In this document: positions 1-10,796 of the stretch, piece after piece
Position numbering within the stretch: the stretch's first letter is position 1
Layout: every line of letters starts with the position of its first letter
Assembly (NCBI GenBank): GCA_963932145.1
Contig: OZ010586.1
Location: forward strand, 73,996,587-74,060,586
Source: Acanthosepion lycidas
Lineage: Eukaryota; Mollusca; Cephalopoda; Sepiida; Sepiidae
DNA: 64,000 bases
Direction of reading: 5' to 3'
Notes under the pieces: generated by a model
What the model was told of the DNA's origin: nothing
Seen by the model: the letters and a program-made list of their open reading frames with translations, nothing else
Databases searched by the model: none
Made by a program: the position numbers and the translations under genes

Positions 1-202
1 GTTGGATTGTACTCAAAAATATGAGTAAATGAAAAATTGTTCAAATATATATGTATACATACACACCTTTTTTTCTAAACTATCGCTATGAATCTATTTT
101 AAACATTTTGTTGGCATTAAATGACCCACTGAGGTTTTGATATGCCATAAAACAAAACAACCAAACAAAACAACCAAACAAAACAACGTAATCGCAGTAT
201 CG

Positions 203-322
<120 letters not shown>

Positions 323-829
323 GTTTTATTGCATTTTTTATTTTACGATTCAGAGTAACTGGGGGTTCTGCTAATGATTTAAATTTTCAAGGACTATAAA
401 CATTAAGCGAGACAAAAAAGTAATTTTATAAAATTAGATTGAGTGAAATAGATATAAAATGAAAAAAAAAAAAGTACCAAAATTTTCTAAAAAGAAGCAT
501 TTAAAAAATAATATCGTTCATTTGTAAATAAGTCCTGACGTCTTCATTAAAATCCGACAATTATTTGATTTTTGCAAGAATTTTCAAATCAATGTGTTTT
601 TTATCGCAAAAAGACGCTAAAATTTCCCATACGAAATTCTGGTCAGTCGCTGACACCGGAAAAAGAAATTTTATCCAAAATTTTGAAGTTTCTAAAAAGG
701 ATGAAAAATGTAATTTAATAATAAAATTCCTTCGGTCTTTCCTCTTAATAATAAAATAATATTTTTCACGATAAAACTGTTTTTGGGTCATTTTTCATAA
801 CGTATGCTCATTTTTTAGCGAGTCTTTGG

Positions 830-831
<2 letters not shown>
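323..831. other. AT-rich spacer, no gene seen
   Basis: Short opposed open frames lie at 561-791, but there is no recognisable domain, splice signal or repeat. A similar sequence (around TTTCCTCTTAATAATAA and the following GTCAT-rich segment) recurs near 50410-50520 and near 48710, so it is probably an old dispersed repeat. Confidence 0.5.

Positions 832-887
<56 letters not shown>
832..887. repeat. (TA)n microsatellite
   Basis: About 28 TA units. It is followed at 888-930 by the motif AAGTGCTCAATATCAG, which borders other TA arrays in this window. Confidence 0.95.
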
Positions 888-889
<2 letters not shown>

Positions 890-935
890 TACTTATTGGA
901 AAGTGCTCAATATCAGTGACAGAGCTAATATATTC

Positions 936-1071
936 TGTTGTATGGATATTAGTTTGTGACCATGAGTTTCACGCTTTTGCGATCATCATACAAACTTTTT
1001 TCTGATGACCACAGTTTGTCTGATGATCGCAAAACGTGAAACCCGTGTCACAAAACTCATATCTATACAAT
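936..1071. repeat. Imperfect inverted repeat (hairpin)
   Basis: Arms 936-989 and 1021-1071 pair over about 50 nt with few mismatches (left GTTTCACGCTTTTGCGATCA, right TGATCGCAAAACGTGAAAC). The loop is about 30 nt. It lies between a (TA)n and a (GATA)n array. Confidence 0.8.
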
Positions 1072-1073
1072 TG

Positions 1074-1126
1074 AATAGATAGATAGATAGATAGATAGAT
1101 AGAAAGAAACAACCTGAGATAGATAG

Positions 1127-1184
<58 letters not shown>
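1074..1184. repeat. (GATA)n microsatellite
   Basis: Two runs of GATA/AGAT separated by an imperfect stretch near 1103-1116. Confidence 0.95.
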
Positions 1185-1186
<2 letters not shown>

Positions 1187-1329
1187 AAAAGAGAGGGAGA
1201 GTAAGGGGGCGGTAACTCAGTAATTCTGCAGCTTCATAACAACATCAGCCTAATCTTCTTTCTTCACTTAATCCAGTATATTAATCACATAAATTAAACG
1301 TTTTTCTTCTTCTTTTATGTGCTGTGTTC

Positions 1330-1813
1330 CAACAAGACGTTGGCGATTATGGCTTTCCATAATTTCCTATTCCTTGTAGCTCTTAATAGCTTTTGTTTTT
1401 TGCCATCTTTCCCATATTTTGTTCCGCTATCCATTTATTGAAGCTACCCTCGGGGGAGGGGGGTTATGCACTGCTTTCCTCTGTCTTTCTTAACTTCAAT
1501 CTGTCCTGTGAGTATCAAAATTTCTAAGCACCTCTTCCTCACTATATGCCCCAGAAACCTCAACTTTGTTCCTGTTAAACATAACTGTGCTCTTTGTTGC
1601 CATTGTCTCTAGAACTTTGTCGTTGCTCAGATGTTCGGTCCGTGGTATTCTCAGCATCCTTCTGTAGAACCATATTTCTGTTGCTTCAAGTCTCTTCTTC
1701 TTCTGTGAGGAGATTGTCCAGCATTCACTGCGATATAGGAAGACTGATATTACATAACAGTTCTGTGCTTTTTGTTTTTGTTTTCTAACAATATTTTTCT
1801 GTTTCTTAATCAT
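1330..1813 (-). mobile_element. LINE-B 3' fragment (non-LTR RT C-terminal tail)
   Basis: Translated on the - strand it reads LYRSECWTISSQKKKRLEAT then WFYRRMLRIPRTEHLSND. This is the region after the RT domain in many animal non-LTR elements. The frame breaks after the FNRNKVEVSG region, but nucleotide similarity to the other copies (TTGGCGATTATGGCTTTCC near 1347) continues. 5'-truncated pseudogene. Confidence 0.75.
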
Positions 1814-2017
1814 TGTTCATCTTTAGGAAGGCATCTGTCTCAATACACCTTCGGTTTCAATGTCGCAATTTCCGTCCTCATAAAGTTAAATTTTTCTGGG
1901 ACAACGGCAATATCACCCTGCGACCAATTCTTGGATATGTTCCACGAGCTTACACTGGCGTTACCTGTGCCCAAACGAACGCTTCCATCCAGGGTTGACC
2001 TGCTACATTCTAAATGC

Positions 2018-2045
2018 ACTTCTTCTTCTTCTTCTTCTTCTTCTT

Positions 2046-2091
<46 letters not shown>
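2018..2091. repeat. (TTC)n next to (GTA)n microsatellites
   Basis: A trinucleotide TTC run of about nine units is followed by a run of about 15 GTA units. Poly-Ser and poly-Leu open frames here are repeat translation. Confidence 0.95.
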
Positions 2092-2194
2092 ATTCACAAG
2101 ATTCGACATCCACTGGGAATTTACAATCAGAACGGTAATGATGAATGAGATTTGTGATATGAACGGAAGAAAAGGTGATAATAGCTGAAGATTA

Positions 2195-2330
2195 TAAGAA
2201 CAAAGAGGATAGATAATGATTGACCCTTGACTTGAAGAGGTTAATAATTGAAATGTTCAGGGAAGCAACCAAGCGGGAGTCTGTTCCACACATAGTGTGG
2301 AAATTGTGTCAATAAGAAATCATTATTTCT
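2195..2330 (-). mobile_element. LINE-A 3' fragment
   Basis: The AATTGAAATGTTCAGGGAAG and CAAGCGGGAGTCTGTTCCAC segments match the 3' part of the non-LTR element at 46080-48470 (GAAGCAAGCAAGAGGAAGGG). Short and decayed. Confidence 0.5.
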
Positions 2331-2338
2331 TATAGAAA

Positions 2339-2587
2339 TTATATAATTACTGTGCCACGCAAAAGTTTACAACACATTACGAAAAAATGCAATGGTATTT
2401 TCACATCTGCCACAGACCCAGTTTTTTTGAGTTTACAAACAATTTTTCCAATTGCACTCTCGGTTGGTTGATTATGTAGAACAAAAAAAAAATCGTGAAG
2501 TGCACGAAATGCATTTCTGTTTGAACGTCCATTTTCGTAATAGACTTCGATAACTTTAACACGTTGTTTGATTGTTAATCTTTCCAT
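2339..2587 (-). pseudogene. Transposase N-terminal HTH fragment
   Basis: MERLTIKQRVKVIEVYYENG, then a region with NAFRALHDFF and SAIGKIVCKLKKTGSVADVK, resembles the N-terminal DNA-binding helices of IS630/Tc1-type transposases. The domain stops abruptly and no catalytic part follows. AAAAGTTTACAACACATT occurs beside it (2361) and again at 2756, possibly old element ends. Confidence 0.5.
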
Positions 2588-2751
2588 GGTTGAAATTGCG
2601 AAAAACTTGAGAAAAAAAAATCATTAGACGCTTAAACTTAATTCATATTTAAAATCGGTCCAAGTTATTGGAACACGCTATATTTAGATATTTAGTCAAA
2701 CAATGAGTTTAAAAAAAAAATTTAAAAAGTATCCAAAGAAGATATTTAGTA

Positions 2752-5175
2752 ACTCAAAAGTTTACAACACATTTTTTATTTACAACAGCTTTTTTTTTCT
2801 AAAAGTGTTCAGATTTTAGTAGAATGTCGCAAATTAGGATGAGGTTGTTTCTTTAGGACGCTCCAAATTTATTTTGATTACTTTTATGAATGATTAAAGG
2901 TATTGCGTTAATCTTTTTCTGTCAACCATCCTTTAAACATTGACAAAATGGGTAAAAGCAAAATAATTGATCAAGATCTTCGTAAACGTATTGTTGACCT
3001 TCATACAAATAGACTCGGTTATAGGAAGATACCTAGTCAGTTAAACGTGCAATTGAGTTCAATTGGTACGATAGTTTGTCACTTGAAGATGCGTCATTCG
3101 ATCCGTCCCCAAAAAAGATCTGGTGATCCTAGAAAGGTAACGGAACGCCCGTCAAGATTATTGGCAAGAAAAGTTGGAAACGAGCCCCGACTTACCCTTG
3201 AAGAACTTCAAAGAGGACTAGAATGAAGTGGAGTAAAAGTAAGTAAGGATACAATTAGTCCTTCACTTCGTCAATATGACATCTTTTCAAGGACTTTGCA
3301 AATGAGCATTGTATCAAACCTGCAGCATTTTGCGAAAATGTACTTTGGTCAGACGAAACGAAAATTAACCATTTTGACAGAAATGCTGTGGCAAAGGTCT
3401 AGAGAAAGAAAATTCGCCGAAGAATATTATCTCAACAGTAAAATTTGGAGGAGGATCAATCATGATCTGGGGTTGCTTTAGTGCCCAAGGTGAAGGGAAT
3501 ATTGAAATAATAGAAGGGAGGTTAAATAGAACATATAAAGGGATATTTTGGAGAGAAAATTACGTCAGAGTGCACATTCGCTGGGCTTGAAACCAGGTTG
3601 GGTCTTTGACCAAGACAACGATCCTAAATAGGCTGCAAAGCTTTACAAAATCATGATTAAGTTCAAATACAGGGTGGGGAGGCAAAATTTTACTTGTTTT
3701 TCTCATGAAGCAGTTCAACTAATTTTATGAAACCTGCTGCATTTTATTATCATAACATTGCATAATAATTACCCATATTTTTTTCAGAAAATTGTGTAAA
3801 AGTTAAGTGTTGAGGAAAGCAAACTTCAAAGGGTGTGTGATATGATAAACGCACATGTTCATCCAAAGATTTCAAACATAGTTGGATGATCCTTACGGAC
3901 AGTTTTTAATGTGAAGAAGAAAATGACTATGAGGGAAACTATTTAGAGAAAGCCTGGTATAGCGGAAACAAAACTTGCAATAATGATTTCATCAACACTC
4001 TCAAATCCAAAGTCTCAAATGACCCAACGAAATCCATGAGAAAATTAGCAACTGAACTTAAAGTGGATGCTAAGACTATCAGAACAACAGTGAAAGATGG
4101 CTTAAAACTAAAATCTTACAAAAGAACGCGAAGACATTTGTCGGTACGACCCATGAATGAAAGAAGATTGAAAAGATGGAAAAACGTTCTTACTTATCTT
4201 AAAAGAAACAAGTCTACAGTGAAAATTTTCTCAGACAAAAATCGCAGAAATGACAGATACATTGCGCACTCAAAATCTCATGCCAAGGGCACTTTCAGAA
4301 CGAAGCATCCAACTCAAGTTAGGGTCTTTGGGGTTGTGGCCTCCGATAGGAAAATGCCTATCAAATTTTACAAAACTTGTAAAAAAAATTAATACTGATG
4401 CCTATAAAAAGATTCTGATATACAGGGTATTATCATGGCTCATAAGCCAACTACCAAAAGGGCAACTATGTTTGGACGCAGGATGATGATCCTGTCCATA
4501 CAGCCAAAAAAGTGCAACATTTCTACAAATCCAGTTTTGCCGATTTTTGGACATCACAATTCTGTCCCTCTTCCAGTCAACATCTCAACCCTCTAGATTA
4601 TGTTGCTTGGAGTGTTTTAGGACATGCTACTAATGAAACCTCTCATCTACACGTTAATTCTCTTATGCATACCATCAGAGAAGTGCGGGACAAGATGTCC
4701 TCTTTTTTTTCCTTTTGTTTTTTTTTATTTTATTTTATTTATTTTTTTTTTGAGAAGAGTTGTAGAAGTTTCAGGTGTGTGGAGACAGTAATCGAGAAAC
4801 AAGGAGGGTATATCGAATAAACTGTTTCTTTCGATTTGTATTTGTATGTTGGAACCATTCTTATTTCTTTAAATAAACTAATTAATCAATTATAAGGCTT
4901 TTTATTTCAGTACCAAAATTATGCAAGTTTTGCCTCTCCACTCTGTAGAACAGAGGTTCTAAAACGGCCGAATCAATCTCCAGATCTCAATCCGATTGAA
5001 AATTTATGGAAAGAGCTGAAACTGTGAATTCAAAGAATGAACCTGCAAAATCTGCATGAACTAAAGGAATTTTGTCTTGAAGAATGGAAAAATATTAACC
5101 CCAAAATTCGTAGGCGACAACTTAAATGCCTCCATGATGTAATTAGCAATAACGGGTTTGCTACGAAATATTAAA
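2752..5175 (+). mobile_element. Decayed Tc1-like transposon, split by a second transposon
   Basis: The start is MGKSKIIDQDLRKRIVDLHT at 2948, a Tc1-type HTH. It continues to a WSDET-like stretch near 3347 and [11 protein letters not shown] near 3470. The reading is broken by stops and frameshifts. The C-terminal part resumes after 4945 with LKRPNQSPDLNPIENLWKEL and ends ...ISNNGFATKY at about 5174. The part carrying the second catalytic Asp is at the junction with the inner element (3670-4945). I could not define reliable outer terminal repeats, so the limits are approximate. Confidence 0.75.
3670..4945 (+). mobile_element. Nested DD37D (maT-like) Tc1/mariner element, decayed
   Basis: Terminal inverted repeats are CAGGGTGGGGAGGCAAAATT at 3670 and its counterpart (GTTTTGCCTCTCCACTCTG) ending at 4945. 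TA flanks both ends (3668-3669, 4946-4947). The interior encodes MRKLATELKVDAKTIRTTVK, FSDK(N), RRNDRYIAHS, WTQDDDPVHTAKKVQ and SSSQHLNPLDYVAWSVL. There are 37 residues between the QD Asp and the NPLD Asp, the spacing of maT-type elements. Several frameshifts and stops break it. Insertion into the Tc1 element shows it is the younger of the two. Confidence 0.82.
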
Positions 5176-5334
5176 AAACAAAGAAAAAGGAATATGTATT
5201 AACATGGTAATTTTCTTTCTTCCTTTAATAAGGATAGACTAAGAAAATTGTACGTAATTACGAGGGATGTCCTAATTAAAATGAGATGTCAAAACTTGTC
5301 TAAATAATTTAATGAAACGTATCTTAATATGAGT

Positions 5335-5457
5335 GTGTCTGTTGTGTGTGTGCGTGCGTGTGTGTGTGTGTGTGTCTGTGTCTCTGTGTGTTTGCGCGAT
5401 CGCGGTTTTTTTACTTTTTCCCTTCGTTTTTTTAAAGTGTTGACATTTATGAAAAGG

Positions 5458-5492
<35 letters not shown>
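5335..5492. repeat. (TG)n and (TA)n microsatellites
   Basis: (TG)n-rich stretch 5335-5394 and pure (TA)n 5460-5492, separated by unique AT-rich DNA. Confidence 0.95.
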
Positions 5493-5493
<1 letters not shown>

Positions 5494-5669
5494 CAATTTT
5501 GAATGAGAATGCGACTGAGTGGTTAACATAAAAAAAAAAAAAAAAAAAACTTTTCTGATGCCGAATTCTCTGATCAAATTCCGTCATCAGAAAGACGGAT
5601 TTAAAAAATTAACAAAATTCCGTTTTTCTCATGACTGTTTGATCGGCGAAACATAGTGTTTGAGCCTTT

Positions 5670-5733
<64 letters not shown>

Positions 5734-5801
5734 GGAGAGAGACATATATATATATATATAGATATATATATATAGAGAGAGAGAGAGAAAGAGGGAGAGA
5801 C

Positions 5802-5837
<36 letters not shown>

Positions 5838-5839
5838 GC

Positions 5840-5906
<67 letters not shown>

Positions 5907-5908
5907 AT
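5670..5908. repeat. Interleaved (TA)n and (GA)n array
   Basis: Alternating blocks of TA and GA (GA at about 5718-5742, 5774-5800 and 5823-5837). The Tyr-Ile and Ser-Leu open frames on the - strand are artefacts. Confidence 0.95.
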
Positions 5909-6244
5909 ATTACCCATATAAAATTTAAATGGTATGATGAATGAAACATATTATAGGGTGTAGTAGAAAATTCGTGTTGCTATATGTTGTAAGCTATATT
6001 ATTTGTAAAATCGCTATATACATTTACAGAATAAAAGCTGCAGTTTAGGCGGATATGTGGGGAATATGTGAATAGGTTAAGAGTGTAGTGGTCTGAAAAA
6101 GATCATCTCGGGAGTAGGTTCAGTAAAACAGCGGTTCGTGCGAAGAAGCTGCTCAAGTGAAATTTACATTTCACTAGTGGAATATGAATGTAGATGGTTC
6201 GCTATAATGTGCTTAGCCTGGTGGGTCTTAACCGTAAAGGTTAG
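5909..6244. other. Unique AT-rich spacer
   Basis: No domain or repeat recognised. Confidence 0.4.
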
Positions 6245-6480
6245 AACTGGTAGAACAAAAGAATTCAGTTAGTCTGAACACTTTCCGTGGAAATAACGAT
6301 ACAGCAATGATAGGCTAGTGACTTTTCGTCTCTGAGCAAGGGGTTGTAGAGTGGAAAATAATTTATCGCCCACAAGGACGCGGAGATGCTTTTGAAATCT
6401 ATCTAGATTGGAAAGTGGGGACTGGGAAGGTCCTGTCCAGATATAACAGCAGTGCTCCAAAGCCTGAAAATATTTTTTAG
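6245..6480 (-). mobile_element. LINE-A 3' fragment
   Basis: The - strand reads MEHCCYIWTGPSQSPLSNLD then VTSLSLLYRYFHGKCSD. The latter matches ASICLFYKYFQGNCSD in the larger copy at 46080-48470. A 5'-truncated C-terminal tail. Confidence 0.7.
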
Positions 6481-6534
6481 ATTCTAAGAATTTTTTTTTT
6501 TTTTGGGGGGGGGGGTTAGATAATAATGGTGTTA

Positions 6535-6818
6535 GTAATACAAGTCTTAATAATTAACCCACAGCTGGAGGGAGAAGAGGTGGATTCATGCCCTTTCCAA
6601 CGGTATTTGCGCGTAAGTGAATATAACGAACCCAACTGAAATTTGAACACGGCTCTCTGATTAACAATTCCGAGCCAGTATCCATTACACCACTCACATA
6701 TCCAAGCTTACACCACCTGGTATTCCCAAATGGTCACCCATCTAGGTACTGACCCTGACTCGACGTTGCTCAACTTCACTGATCGGACGAGAATCGGTGT
6801 TTCAACGTGATGCGTCCG
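6535..6818 (-). mobile_element. Composite SINE: 5S rRNA-like head plus tRNA-like body
   Basis: Read on the - strand from 6818, the first ~105 nt match the 5S rRNA internal promoter region: CACCGATTCTCGTCCGATCA, GAAGTTGAGCAACGTCGAG, GGTCAGTACCTAGATGGGTG, TGGGAATACCAGGTG. A tRNA-like segment follows (GTGGTGTAATGGATAC... GAGAGCCGTGTTCAAAT). Then comes the body (GGGTTCGTTATATTCACTTA... CCACCTCTTCTCCCTCCAGC). The same order occurs at 18845-19125, so this is one element and not a chance junction. Confidence 0.82.
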
Positions 6819-6827
6819 TAATCCTTG

Positions 6828-7735
6828 AAGCAGTGGAGATGCAGTTCTACAGAAGAATATTGAGAATACCAAAGTCGAATCATGTGAGCAACGAGGAAGT
6901 TTTAAAGAAAATAGAAACGAAAAGGACATTAGAATTAGAATTAGAAAGAGACAATTGAAATTTCTGGGACACCTAATGAGGTTTGGAGAATATGATACTC
7001 ACAAGACACATTGAAGGCAAACGGGTAGATAGGAAATATCGAATAATCTCCCAAATGAGCATATGTAAATGGTTGGCAAAACAGTTAATGCGAAGAATAG
7101 TTAAAAAAAAAGACATTATTAAGAGCTACAGAGGATAGGATGGTGTGGAGAGCCATGATCGCCCATGTTCAGAAAGAATATGGCATATAAAAGGAGAAGA
7201 ATGTTCTGAAATTCTAAGATGAGTCATGGTCAGTGTTTAAAGTTACGAGAAAAAAGTTATGATTTCCTTAAAATCTGAACATATCACCAAAGATCAGAAT
7301 TTAAAAAAAAAAATCCTTTCTTAGTCAGGTTGCGAACATTTCAGAACACCATTGTATTCAGGCGAGTGTTTTGGAGAAATTTAGTACCCACAAGAAATAT
7401 AAAGGGCAGAGGGAGAGGAACGAGTAAGACGCCGAAAGAGTTTGTGTAAATAGATGGCATAACAGGAACTGAAGGGATATTAAAAGGACAAACATTACAA
7501 AGAATAGGAAGCTGTGGAGAGCCGACATCCCAAAAGGACACGACACATAAAATAATTGAGAAGCATCTATTTTATAATATAAAATGTCGGTTAAAATAAG
7601 GCTTGGAGAATTTGACACTCACAATACATACTGAAAACATGAAAGGCAGATTGAAACAGCGAGTAAGAATCACATAGTATAGCAAGTTATGGATATCTGT
7701 ACTCCTAAACGGACACGGCCCATAAAAGAACTAAG
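6828..7735 (+). mobile_element. Three consecutive LINE-B 3' relics
   Basis: 6828-7200 reads MQFYRRILRIPKSNHVSNEE and continues to LWRAMIAHVQKEYG-like sequence. Two shorter copies follow: 7340-7560 (ending near GCTGTGGAGAGCCGACATCC) and 7600-7735 (ending near ACGGACACGGCCCATAAAAG). All are frame-broken and head-to-tail on the + strand. Confidence 0.65.
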
Positions 7736-8435
7736 AAACATTTCTTTTATAAGTAGACCGACTCATTGGGTTTGTTTTAAAAGCAGTCCATGATACAAAA
7801 TGATGAAGTAACAATATTATAAATTTTGACGGTAAAAGAAGGTTTATTGTTTCACTGGGCGTCTCTGTTAACAAACTGCGTAAAAATTTGGAGTAATAGC
7901 TTAAAACAACTGTAGTCTTTTTTAAAATAATAAGTATATTTTTATTATACATACTTCCTCGCATTTATTTCAAAATACGTAACGGCGACAAACCAACGTG
8001 CATCTATTTATTTATTTACTATTATAATTACAAGTGGCACATATAACCTCTTCAACTTTCCACTAGTTGTTTATAAAAAAATAAAAAAGAAGTGGCAACG
8101 AAGTGTTGTGAATTGTATAAATATATGTTTCGTTATGGATATTTAAATTTATTTAATACTGTTGTTATAATGTATTATGAATGTTTATTATTTTTGACAG
8201 ACATCAAATATGGAATATAATATGAAAATGCTTATAAAAGTGTTTGTTTATATAAGTTGCATTGAAAACAAATACAGAATTTTCTATTATAAATGCCATA
8301 AAAACAGAAAAGCGGCCCTAGCTGAAGAACGCATTGTAGAATTTTAAAGAAATTTGGCACTACACTCGACAGGGGTTCAAGGCACAATATGCCCCTAAAT
8401 TGGTTGGGGTATTATGTATTATTTAAGCTGTATCC
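7736..8435. other. AT-rich spacer, no gene seen
   Basis: A short Leu/Ser-rich - strand open frame (7731-7964) has no recognisable domain. Confidence 0.4.
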
Positions 8436-8463
8436 CGGGAACACATATACATACATACATACA

Positions 8464-8745
8464 AGATTATAGCATTAGCGGCTCGGATCGAGGTATCGGA
8501 GAGCTGAGTTCGAAATCCACTTGAATCCATTACATTCATTTACGTGCTAATATCCTTGGGAATCTTTCTTCTTCTCCCCCCCAGCTATGGGTAAATAGTA
8601 AGACAGATTGCTTTCTCTAGACTTGTATAGCAACTGGTCTACCGCAGAAAGAAATGGCAACCTACTGGGGGAAAAAATCTGCGTCGTCAGTCATGTATCT
8701 AAAGAGGCATGATTGCCTAAGCGTGTATCACGCATAGCAGATTTT
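8464..8745 (+). mobile_element. tRNA-derived SINE with conserved tail
   Basis: tRNA-like head with a B-box (GAGTTCGAAATCC near 8507). Then comes the body (TTACATTCATTTACGTGCTA), the central segment CAGCTATGGGTAAATAGTAA, and the tail with GAAATGGCAACCTACTG, GTCAGTCATGTATCTAAAGA and GGCATGATTGCCTAAGCGTG. Copies of the body occur at 9003, 18960, 43660 (-), 62195 (-) and elsewhere. Confidence 0.8.
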
Positions 8746-8750
8746 TCTGA

Positions 8751-8822
8751 TGCATATCTTTCTTTTTTCTTTTTTTCTTTCTTCCTTTTTTCTTTCTTTC
8801 TTTTTCTTTCTTTCTTTCTATG
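8751..8822. repeat. (CTTT)n polypyrimidine tract
   Basis: Almost uninterrupted C/T on the + strand. The Phe/Leu/Ser-rich open frame through it is not a gene. Confidence 0.9.
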
Positions 8823-9002
8823 TTTTAAAAGACGACAGAAAGCGCGATAATGAAATCCGAAAACGCATTGTCATAGCTAAAGATGCCTCCCAAAAGCTAA
8901 TCAAATTATTTTATTTCTTTTCCTATTTTTCCATTTTATTTTTATTTCTACGATTTCTCTATTTTCCCCGTTACTTATTCTTCATTTTAAAGATTTCCCA
9001 TC

Positions 9003-9222
9003 GGTGGAGTTATGGATAGCGACTCTGATTGAGGAATCGGAGAGCCGAGTTCGAATCTTCTTCTCCCTCCAGCTATGGGTAAATAGCAGGACAGATCCGG
9101 TTGTCTTGGATGGCAAGAAATGACAACCTACTGCGAGGAAAAAAACTGCCTCGTCAGTCATGTATCTAAAGAGACATGATTGCCTAAGCTTGTATCATGC
9201 ATGGCAAGTAACTGACTGAAGT
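9003..9222 (+). mobile_element. tRNA-derived SINE
   Basis: The head reads ATAGCGACTCTGATTGAGGA then GAGAGCCGAGTTCGAATC. Body and tail match the copy at 8464, with part of the middle deleted: CAGCTATGGGTAAATAGCAG, AAATGACAACCTACTGCG, GTCAGTCATGTATCTAAAGA. Confidence 0.8.
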
Positions 9223-9439
9223 GTCTGTACCGTTAAGATAATACGTTTCTATTATTACCAAATTATGGGATATTTAATATTAATAACAAAAGTGATAACA
9301 ATATAAAAAAGAAAATAAACTCAATTGGATCGACTATAGACTCACAGGAAAAAAAAATATTAAAAATAAATTTGAAAGATTAAAATTTTAATGTCAGTTC
9401 TTCTTCTTGCGCATGCGTGGCTACATCAACGTAAAGATC

Positions 9440-9546
9440 GCTTTTTAGTCAGATGAAAAGATTTTGGATTCTATCGAGATTACAAAGTGGGGACTGAAAA
9501 GGTCCTGTCTAGAGATGACAGCAGTACTCCAACTCTCTGCAGATGC
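9440..9546 (-). mobile_element. LINE-A fragment
   Basis: GGATTCTATCGAGATTACAA and GTGGGGACTGAAAAGGTCCT match 6390-6440 of another LINE-A tail. It ends directly at a (TA)n array. Confidence 0.55.
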
Positions 9547-9547
9547 A

Positions 9548-9548
<1 letters not shown>

Positions 9549-9624
<76 letters not shown>

Positions 9625-9682
9625 GTTAAAGTGCTCAATATCAGGGATAGAGCGTATGTGTGTGTGTGTGTGTTCAAGCATG

Positions 9683-9734
<52 letters not shown>

Positions 9735-9806
9735 GTTAAAGAGCTCAATATCAGGGATAGAGCGTATGTGTGTGTGTGTGTGTGTATGTGTGTTCAAGCA
9801 TGTTTC

Positions 9807-9867
<61 letters not shown>

Positions 9868-9931
9868 GTTAAAGAGCTCAATATCAGGGATAGAGCGTAT
9901 GTGTGTGTGTGTGTGTGTTCAAGCATGTTTC

Positions 9932-9983
<52 letters not shown>
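9549..9983. repeat. Compound tandem repeat: three motif copies punctuated by (TA)n
   Basis: Four (TA)n blocks separate three copies (9621, 9731 and 9864) of a unit reading GGGTTAAAG(A/T)GCTCAATATC, AGGGATAGAGCGTATG, (TG)n, TTCAAGCATGTTTCAT. Unit period is about 110-133 bp, varying with TA length. Confidence 0.93.
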
Positions 9984-9988
<5 letters not shown>

Positions 9989-10186
9989 GAACATGATTGT
10001 AATGAAAAAAATATTTTGTGTTCGTGTGTTCAACGCCAAAACCTTCTTTATATTTTTGTGTCTGTGTGTTCGTCCAAATTGCAATCAGCTGTTCACAATT
10101 CCTTCCATTTGCATTTGATTTTTTCATTCCATCCAAGTAAAAGCAAAAAAAAACATTACTTTCCTTTCGACACGATAGAAAAGCGA

Positions 10187-10188
10187 AC

Positions 10189-10243
<55 letters not shown>
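10187..10243. repeat. (ATCT)n microsatellite
   Basis: About 14 uninterrupted ATCT units. Confidence 0.97.
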
Positions 10244-10245
<2 letters not shown>

Positions 10246-10796
10246 CGCCTGTTCATCTCTATTTTTTTAATCTCTACCTTGATTTTCAATCAGCCAGATC
10301 TTCTTTGTCACCAACATCTATTTTTCGATTTTGTGTCAAAAGTCGCGATTTTAAGTGGTGATGATGCATAAGCCTACACAGAATTTCCCTTCTTGGTAAA
10401 TTAGAGTTGTATAGTCTTCTTAGCAGACACAGTTGAGTAGTGTATTTGTAAATTGTGAAAATCCCTTTTTGTGTTAATCGACAATTTTTAATTAGGGTTT
10501 ATTGCATTTTATTTTTACAGTATTTTGAACAATTTTCAAAAGCTATAGGATCCCGATCCAAGACAATTTTTTAATAACCTCAAACTTCTTCAACATCAGA
10601 CTTTGATTTAAAAGTAGGAGAGATATTATCTTTAATAATTTGGGTATTATTAGGAATCCCGAAGATGACATTGATTTTTCGTTTAGTCAATTGGCGCCAA
10701 CAAAATCAGTCAAACAAAAAACAAAATCCTTAACAAACCAGTTAATAAGGATTTTGAATGATTTTGTGAGCGTAAGGGTGGAAGAGAATCTTTGGG

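Noticed and set aside
1074..1184. CRISPR-like array
   Set aside because: Simple GATA repeats with no spacers, in a eukaryotic genome. No array of repeat plus unique spacer exists in the window.
6713..6818. Genuine 5S rRNA gene
   Set aside because: It is diverged from 5S, joined to a SINE body and repeated in the same composite at 18845.
9464..10270. Long open frames of Tyr-Ile and Cys-Val repeats on both strands
   Set aside because: They are translations of (TA)n and (TG)n arrays. The same applies to frames at 137, 5601-5949, 38355-38624, 54685-54969, 58173-58568 and 62550-63062.
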